Origin: an uncultured Pseudomonadota bacterium
GTDB lineage: Bacteria > SAR324 > NAC60-12
Length of the DNA: 11,782 nucleotides
Direction: 5' to 3'
Assembly: GCA_913052275.1 (NCBI GenBank)
Contig: CAJXDX010000045.1
Coordinates: forward strand, 1 to 11,782
The translations under genes were made by a program, and so were the position numbers. The notes under the pieces are model-generated. The model made no database searches. It had not been told where the DNA came from and saw only the letters and a program-made list of their open reading frames with translations. Positions 7,668 through 11,782 of this stretch are shown one piece after another; the first letter of the stretch is position 1, and each line of letters starts with the position of its first letter.

Positions 7668-8016
7668 TAATGCGTTCCTTGATTCGAGCTGCTTTTCCTT
7701 TACGTGCACGCAAGTAATAAAGTTTTGCCTGACGTACTTTCCCTATTTTGATGACATCAATACTTTCAATTCTTGGAGAATGAAGCGGGAAAATACGTTC
7801 TACACCATACCCCTGTGTTACTTTTCGCACAGTAAAGGTGGCCTTGTTGTTGCGTGCACCGCCATGTTTGCCGATAATGACACCCTCAAAGGCCTGAATG
7901 CGTTCTTTGTTTCCTTCCGTAATCCGGTAATTAACCCGAACGCTTGAACCTACCCGTAAGTCCGGCAATTCGCTGCGCAATTGAGATTGCTCAGTTACTT
8001 CCATTGCAGTAGACAT
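7630..8016 (-). CDS. rplS: 50S ribosomal protein L19
   Basis: 128 residues, slightly longer than the 115-120 usual for bL19, a large-subunit protein near the 30S/50S interface. The conserved core is clear: DLRVGSSVRVNYRITEG, IQAFEGVIIGKHG, TFTVRKVTQGYGVERIFPLHSP and the closing KLYYLRARKGKAARIKER. The final residues after that point (about 11-13, ending in AEDLQTNT) extend beyond the usual end and are encoded by DNA that also carries the start of rnhB. The start is the ATG at 8016; a second ATG at codon 5 is possible. No Shine-Dalgarno is seen, and the 122-base leader behind trmD contains two hairpins that could control it. Confidence 0.97.
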   Translation of the reverse strand: MSTAMEVTEQSQLRSELPDLRVGSSVRVNYRITEGNKERIQAFEGVIIGKHGGARNNKATFTVRKVTQGYGVERIFPLHSPRIESIDVIKIGKVRQAKLYYLRARKGKAARIKERINARPAEDLQTNT

Positions 8017-8061
8017 TTTATTATTTTTTGTGAAAGTTTAAGGTTACAGTTGTTTAATATC

Positions 8062-8079
8062 TAACAGAATCATCTGTTA
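8062..8079 (-). promoter_or_regulatory. Short hairpin in the rplS leader
   Basis: TAACAGA (8062-8068) and TCTGTTA (8073-8079) form a perfect seven-pair stem with a four-base loop, about 45 bases before the rplS ATG. Together with the larger stem at 8101-8148 it makes the trmD/rplS spacer structured. Autogenous L19 leaders are known in other phyla; membership of any known class cannot be judged from this sequence. Confidence 0.4.
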
Positions 8080-8100
8080 TCTCACTTAATGAAGCTCATA

Positions 8101-8148
8101 TTTAATTTGAGGAAATTTCATCAAATCGGCAAAATTCTTCAAATTAAA
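8101..8148 (-). promoter_or_regulatory. Long hairpin spanning the trmD stop and rplS leader
   Basis: TTTAATTTGA (8101-8110) and TCAAATTAAA (8139-8148) are a perfect ten-base inverted repeat. Continuing inward, three pairs, one mismatch and three more pairs follow after a first mismatch, giving sixteen pairs in an eighteen-position stem with a loop of about twelve bases. The trmD TGA lies in the upstream arm of the transcript. No T run follows, so it is not a classic terminator; attenuation, RNase processing or L19 feedback are possible. Confidence 0.5.
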
Positions 8149-8825
8149 TCCGGACGTCTTTTTTTCGTTCGCGACAAAGCATGTTGTTGGCGCCACTGAG
8201 CAATTTTTTTATGGTTCCCCGACAGCAATTCTTCCGGAACATCCATGCCCGCATAACTTGCCGGACGTGTATATTGTGGATATTCCAGCAGGGATTGAGA
8301 AAATGATTCCTGTTCAGATGATTCCTGATTACCAAGAAAGCCGGGCAGCAACCGGCTGACGGATTCAATTATAGCCATAGTAATAACTTCACCGCCCATA
8401 CAAATGAAATCACCTCCGGATATTTCCTCATCCACCAGGCTTCTTATTCTTTCATCAAATCCTTCGTAACGTCCGCAGACCAGGGTCAAAACAGAGTTAT
8501 TCTGACTGAGTTCTTTTGCCTTTTTTTGAGTAAACGGCTGTCCTTGCGGTGAAACCAATATTGTATGTGTCTCACGTCCCTGACTGTGATAAAATTTTTT
8601 CTGTTCTTCAAGTGTACGAGCAACCGGCTCAATTCGCAAAATCATTCCCGGGCCGCCACCGTATGGTGAGTCATCTACCTGAAGATGCTTACCAAGCCCG
8701 TGTTTTCGAAAATTTACAAGGCTCACGCTCAGAAGCCCCTTTTCAATTGCACGCTTGATCAGGCTTTCATCCAGGAAAGAAGAAAAAATTTCCGGGAATA
8801 ATGTCAGTACCTCGAAGCGCAACAT
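8139..8825 (-). CDS. trmD: tRNA (guanine37-N1)-methyltransferase
   Basis: SPOUT-class methyltransferase that uses S-adenosylmethionine to make m1G37 in tRNAs, preventing +1 frameshifting. 228 residues from the ATG at 8825; a GTG directly before it (8828) would add one residue. Family motifs run in order: LTLFPEIF near 7-14, DDSPYGGGPGMILR near 51-64, LVCGRYEGFDERI near 116-128 in the trefoil-knot cofactor pocket, SRLLPGFLGN, and YTRP with LLSGNH and WR at the C terminus. The Arg equivalent to E. coli Arg154 is present in SRLLPG. The residue aligning with catalytic Asp169 (usual pattern DSF) is Glu173 here (EQESF, codon at 8309-8307), a conservative but notable change. It begins eight bases after the rimM stop codon, with only a weak GAAGA signal. 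Confidence 0.96.
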   Translation of the reverse strand: MLRFEVLTLFPEIFSSFLDESLIKRAIEKGLLSVSLVNFRKHGLGKHLQVDDSPYGGGPGMILRIEPVARTLEEQKKFYHSQGRETHTILVSPQGQPFTQKKAKELSQNNSVLTLVCGRYEGFDERIRSLVDEEISGGDFICMGGEVITMAIIESVSRLLPGFLGNQESSEQESFSQSLLEYPQYTRPASYAGMDVPEELLSGNHKKIAQWRQQHALSRTKKRRPDLI

Positions 8826-8833
8826 CACTGTCT

Positions 8834-9364
8834 TCAGCTGGCGCCAATCAATCCTGGTAAGGGGTCGATAATCATTCTCTGCGTTTCAACATTCAGTTCC
8901 AGCACAACATGGGGAACGTCCGGCACCAGGAAAGCCGAGCTTCCGTTACTTACTTCATAGACATTGTTTGCTCCGGTTTCCAGAAAATCGGTTATTTCTC
9001 CTAAAATCCTGCCTTTTTGATCTTCTACACGGCAGCCGATGATTTGGTGCACGAAGACTTCATTGGACTCCAAAGGTCTCAGCTGATCATCAGGCAGAAG
9101 CAATCTGCAACCTTTCAGTACTTCAGCATCGTTGCGGGAATTAATTTCTTCAAAAAGAATAATCCAGCAATTTTTCGACTGATTAATACGTATTATATTT
9201 AAGGCACTTAAACTTCCGGCTTTCTCAAGAAATAATACTTTTTCCTTCAGATAATAATCGGGTGTATCAGTGACGTACCTTGCCCTGACTGCTCCTTTTA
9301 TTCCATGAGCTCCGACAATGGTGGCAATCCATGTATGCTCATCATAATCATTATAATCAGTCAT
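8834..9364 (-). CDS. rimM: 16S rRNA processing / 30S maturation protein RimM
   Basis: 176 residues. Assembly factor that binds the S19 region of the 30S subunit and assists maturation of the 16S rRNA head. The N-terminal RimM barrel shows IATIVGAHGIKGAVRARYVT near 13-32; the C-terminal PRC-barrel has VFVHQIIGCRVED, the GANNVYEV motif, LVPDVPHVV and the ending IIDPLPGLI, all family hallmarks. The N terminus is rich in Asp, Asn and Tyr. The ATG at 9364 is preceded by AAAGG with a five-base spacing; the AAA part is held in a hairpin in the rpsP/rimM gap. It lies in the usual rpsP-rimM-trmD-rplS order. Confidence 0.96.
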   Translation of the reverse strand: MTDYNDYDEHTWIATIVGAHGIKGAVRARYVTDTPDYYLKEKVLFLEKAGSLSALNIIRINQSKNCWIILFEEINSRNDAEVLKGCRLLLPDDQLRPLESNEVFVHQIIGCRVEDQKGRILGEITDFLETGANNVYEVSNGSSAFLVPDVPHVVLELNVETQRMIIDPLPGLIGAS

Positions 9365-9371
9365 TTCGGCC

Positions 9372-9392
9372 TTTATCGAAAAAAACGATAAA
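9372..9392 (-). promoter_or_regulatory. Hairpin at the rimM ribosome-binding site
   Basis: TTTATCG (9372-9378) and CGATAAA (9386-9392) form a perfect seven-pair stem; the transcript loop is seven U residues. The three A residues ending the 3' arm are the first part of the AAAGG ribosome-binding site of rimM, so folding would partly hide it. This may lower rimM and trmD output relative to S16, as described for the E. coli trmD operon. It could also act as a weak attenuator, but the U run is in the loop and not after the stem. Confidence 0.5.
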
Positions 9393-9406
9393 CCCCGTAA
9401 AGCTTT

Positions 9407-9649
9407 TTAAACCTTGATATTTGCCAGCTTCATTAATTTACCGACCCGGTCGCTGGGTTGTGCTCCAACTGAGAGCCAGTGCTTTAGGCGCTCCGCATCA
9501 ATCTCAAAACGATTTTCCTTGACCATCGGATTGTAAAATCCAATACGTTCAAGGTACCGGCCGTCACGTTTACAACGCTGGTCTGCAACTACAATACGGT
9601 AGTATGGTTTCTTTTTTGCGCCACCTCTGGCGAGACGAATTCTAACCAT
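9407..9649 (-). CDS. rpsP: 30S ribosomal protein S16
   Basis: 80 residues, normal for bS16, an early-assembling 16S rRNA-binding protein. MVRIRLARGGAKKKPYYRIV at the N terminus, VADQRCKRDGRYLERIGFYNP in the middle and the WLSVGAQPSDRVGKLM block near the C terminus are diagnostic. The gene starts 87 bases after ffh; that AT-rich gap has no convincing promoter, only a TACAAG-C-TACAAG direct repeat and no clear Shine-Dalgarno. It is followed after 42 bases by rimM. Confidence 0.97.
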   Translation of the reverse strand: MVRIRLARGGAKKKPYYRIVVADQRCKRDGRYLERIGFYNPMVKENRFEIDAERLKHWLSVGAQPSDRVGKLMKLANIKV

Positions 9650-9736
9650 GTTAAATATTGCTATTTTTTCAGTTTAAGTCTAATACAAGCTACAAGTAAA
9701 ATTGTTGATTAAATAAAGTGAAATAATCTTTATAAT

Positions 9737-11077
9737 TTAACCCGGAATCATGTCCTGCATCATACGCATAGCCTTGCCCGGACTGGAAACTTTTGACAGT
9801 TTCTGCATCATTTTACGCATTTGAGCAAATTGCTTCAGCAGTCGATTTATTTCACTAACAGTTGTCCCGCTTCCTTTGGCGACCCTTAATCTGCGTGAGC
9901 CATTCATCAGCTTATGGTTTTGCCTTTCTTTAATAGTCATCGAAGAAATTATGGCATCGATCTTAACCAGTTTGTGGTCATCAATGTTGGCTTCCTGAAG
10001 TGCTGAAGTATTCATGCCAGGCAACATGCCTAAAACATCCTTCATAGATCCCATTTTGCGCATCGAACGCAACTGGTCTCTGAAATCTTCCAGTGTAAAT
10101 TCGTTTCGCTTCAGCTTTTTCTGCATCTGCAGGGCTTCACGTTCGCTGAATGAATCTTCTACTTTTTCTATCAGTGAGAGCATGTCGCCCATTCCCAAAA
10201 TTCTCGAAGCAATACGCTCCGGATGAAATGCTTCCAGATTTTCCAGCTTCTCTCCAACAGCAATAAACTTTATCGGTTTTTGGGTAATTGCCCTGATGGA
10301 CAGTGCAGCTCCCCCACGGGCATCTCCATCCATTTTTGTCAACATCACTCCGGAGATGTCAAGGCGGTCATTAAAACCCTTTGCTACATTTACTGCTTCC
10401 TGTCCAGTCATTGCATCTGCAACAAAAATAATTTCGTGAGGCATGATGGATAATTTGATACTGCTTAATTCCTCCATTAATTCCTCGTCAATATGCAAAC
10501 GCCCCGCTGTGTCAATAAAAACGATATCAGCTTCTTGTTGCTTTGCCTCGTGCAGTCCAAGTTTGACTATATCCACCGGATTCTGGTCATTGCGTGACGG
10601 GTAGCAGGAAACACCTAAAGTGTCTGCCAATACCTGAAGCTGTTCGATGGCCGCGGGTCGGTAGATATCTGCAGGAATTAAATAGGGTCTTTTCCCTTCC
10701 GACTGGTACAGCCTGGCCAACTTGCCTGCAGAAGACGTTTTTCCTGATCCCTGCAGACCAACCATCATTACTGTCAAAGGAGTATCTTCCGTTTCGGTAA
10801 AACCTGAATTCGCACCTCCCATCATTTCTGTCAACTCTTCATTGACAATTTTGATAAACTGCTGTCCCGGAGACAGGCTGCCCTGGACTTCCTGACCAAT
10901 AGCTCTTTCCTTGACCGAGCGCAGAAAAGCCTTGACCACCCTGTAATTTACGTCAGCCTCCAGCAGTGCCATTTTGACGCTATTAAGAGTTTGGCTTAGA
11001 TTTTCTTCCGTCAAGCGCCCCTGGCCACGCACTTTACGCAGAGTGCCGCTTAATTTTTCTGAAAGGGTCTCAAACAT
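9737..11077 (-). CDS. ffh: Signal recognition particle GTPase Ffh
   Basis: 446 residues; protein part of the bacterial SRP, which binds signal sequences of nascent membrane proteins and delivers ribosomes to FtsY. The N domain occupies about 1-90, followed by the GTPase domain with the P-loop GLQGSGKT at 107-114, DIYRPAA at 137-143, DTAGR at 189-193, TKMDGDARGG at 247-256 and GEKLENLEAFHP near 275-285. The methionine-rich M domain follows, with GMLPGM and the SRP-RNA-binding block SRRLRVAKGSGTTV near 395-408. All motifs are intact. The start ATG at 11077 lies about 25 bases downstream of the predicted transcription start; no Shine-Dalgarno is evident. It opens the ffh-rpsP-rimM-trmD-rplS cluster, an order known in several phyla. 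The 4.5S-type SRP RNA is not in this window. Confidence 0.97.
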   Translation of the reverse strand: MFETLSEKLSGTLRKVRGQGRLTEENLSQTLNSVKMALLEADVNYRVVKAFLRSVKERAIGQEVQGSLSPGQQFIKIVNEELTEMMGGANSGFTETEDTPLTVMMVGLQGSGKTSSAGKLARLYQSEGKRPYLIPADIYRPAAIEQLQVLADTLGVSCYPSRNDQNPVDIVKLGLHEAKQQEADIVFIDTAGRLHIDEELMEELSSIKLSIMPHEIIFVADAMTGQEAVNVAKGFNDRLDISGVMLTKMDGDARGGAALSIRAITQKPIKFIAVGEKLENLEAFHPERIASRILGMGDMLSLIEKVEDSFSEREALQMQKKLKRNEFTLEDFRDQLRSMRKMGSMKDVLGMLPGMNTSALQEANIDDHKLVKIDAIISSMTIKERQNHKLMNGSRRLRVAKGSGTTVSEINRLLKQFAQMRKMMQKLSKVSSPGKAMRMMQDMIPG

Positions 11078-11106
11078 ATAAGTTATTGTAAAATGATTAA
11101 CATATC

Positions 11107-11136
11107 ATTAAATCAAATAATTAGCGTGATTGTCAA
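11107..11136 (-). promoter_or_regulatory. Predicted sigma-70-type promoter of ffh operon
   Basis: On the minus strand a perfect TTGACA -35 box (11136-11131) is followed by an 18-base spacer and TTTAAT (11112-11107), five of six matches to the -10 consensus. Transcription would begin near 11100 and give a short leader of about 22 bases before the ffh ATG. The rest of the 227-base gap up to the orphan gene (11078-11304) shows no gene and no clear terminator. Confidence 0.65.
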
Positions 11137-11304
11137 ATTATTTTCCACAGACATTAATTTAAAAAAAGTATGAAATCTTATGGATCTCCTGGAATGGAAT
11201 ATCCGGAAATTACGGTTTTTCAGCTGGATAGTTTGGAGTGTATCAGAGGTATTGTATTCTGTGTATCTTTAATTTCCTTTGAGCATGTATTTGAAAAAGG
11301 AGTT

Positions 11305-11646
11305 TTATTTCCAGAAATCGGTACGAATTTTCATTTTTTTATGGCGGGGCAGTTTGAAGATTGGTTCAGATTTGTAAGAAGCTGGCTCCTTTGATTTTTT
11401 TACAGTTTTCGGACGAAGTGAGGGAGGCTGGTATTCTGTTTCCAAAAATGCGGGTCCGGTGCCTTCGTTTCGTGTTTCAGTCATTGAAAGGTTATAGCGG
11501 GGAATGACTGTTTGAAACTGTGTTTTAAATGTGGCTGCTGTGGGTGTGACCTTATCTTTGTTTCCGTCTACATAAGTTGGATAAAAATTTGTGGTGGCCT
11601 CCAATCTCTTCCATCTGGCTTTGCGGCGTGTTTTTTCCTTGGACAT
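11305..11646 (-). CDS. Hypothetical small basic protein
   Basis: 113 residues, not recognised. About 26 Lys/Arg against 11 Asp/Glu make it strongly basic. It begins with MSKEKTRRKARWKRLEATT, has a Pro/Thr-rich middle (YQPPSLRPKTVKKSKEP near 74-90), and ends in RHKKMKIRTDFWK. There is no signal peptide, membrane span or cysteine. Low hydrophobicity and scattered prolines suggest an extended or disordered RNA- or DNA-binding protein, which is inference. AAAGGA lies upstream of the ATG at 11646 with a rather long spacing of about eleven bases, supporting expression. A plus-strand open frame at 11170-11394 overlaps its 3' part but looks less protein-like. It is not obviously the known Chlamydia/Verrucomicrobia small basic protein family. 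Confidence 0.6.
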   Translation of the reverse strand: MSKEKTRRKARWKRLEATTNFYPTYVDGNKDKVTPTAATFKTQFQTVIPRYNLSMTETRNEGTGPAFLETEYQPPSLRPKTVKKSKEPASYKSEPIFKLPRHKKMKIRTDFWK

Positions 11647-11711
11647 TGCTTGGAGCTTCCTTTGAAGTTTTTGTCTTTGTTAATCAGACAGATTGAAATG
11701 TTTCTGATTCC

Positions 11712-11739
11712 TTTATAGAATTATCACAGCAAAATGCAA
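11712..11739 (-). promoter_or_regulatory. Possible promoter of the small basic protein gene
   Basis: On the minus strand TTGCAT (11739-11734) and TATAAA (11717-11712) are separated by 16 bases. An overlapping extended -10 alternative, TGTGATAAT, ends at 11720. Either would start transcription some 60-75 bases before the ATG. The match is moderate and AT-rich sequence gives such hits by chance. Confidence 0.35.
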
Positions 11740-11782
11740 ACCATATTTTCTGCCCTTACTGCAAATGACTGCAAACAAACCA

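Noticed and set aside
11170..11394. Plus-strand 74-residue open frame near the ffh promoter region
   Set aside because: It overlaps the 3' end of the minus-strand basic protein gene, has no clear ribosome-binding site and its translation resembles an antisense shadow.
1..11782. Search for mobile elements, CRISPR arrays, tRNA or rRNA genes
   Set aside because: No regularly spaced repeats, transposase motifs, terminal inverted repeats or cloverleaf signatures were seen on either strand by eye.

Overview
The window is a run of 14 protein genes, all on the minus strand, so the biological reading order runs from high to low coordinates. It is mostly housekeeping DNA. I see no insertion sequence, phage gene, CRISPR array, tRNA or rRNA, and no gene-free stretch longer than 300 bases. 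No previously undescribed multi-gene system is visible. The unexplained items are one orphan small protein, an open frame after the pgi stop codon, several intergenic hairpins and one unusual active-site residue in TrmD.

Organism: a Gram-negative-type bacterium of moderate, AT-leaning composition. The succinate dehydrogenase is a three-gene C-A-B set with a single di-heme cytochrome b558-type anchor, Pgi is of the roughly 530-residue type shared by Chlamydia and cyanobacteria, and a GT9 heptosyltransferase-like protein suggests an outer-membrane glycan. This fits best with the PVC group (Verrucomicrobiota, Lentisphaerota, Kiritimatiellota), but that placement is inference from gene content and family resemblance, and Bacteroidota-like or delta-proteobacterial lineages are not excluded.

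Layout in transcription order. (1) 11305-11646: an unrecognised, very basic 113-residue protein. (2) 11136-11107: a near-consensus promoter, then ffh, rpsP, rimM, trmD, rplS, rnhB, yraN and rpsT (11077 to 6386). This is the classic SRP / trmD ribosome-biogenesis operon with two small nuclease-fold genes and S20 at its end. Coupling is tight at rimM/trmD, rplS/rnhB (overlap) and rnhB/yraN (overlap). Structured spacers lie at rpsP/rimM, trmD/rplS and after rpsT. (3) sdhC, sdhA, sdhB (6235 to 2894): complex II linking the TCA cycle to the quinone pool. (4) A GT9 glycosyltransferase (2863-1805) and pgi (1786-200), closely spaced behind sdhB; pgi interconverts glucose-6-phosphate and fructose-6-phosphate, the branch point for sugar-nucleotide and heptose precursors, so its neighbourhood with a glycosyltransferase is plausible but not proof of a shared pathway.

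The first large block serves protein synthesis: Ffh targets nascent membrane proteins, S16, L19 and S20 are ribosomal proteins, RimM matures the 30S subunit, and TrmD makes m1G37 in tRNA. The second block serves central metabolism and envelope glycan assembly.
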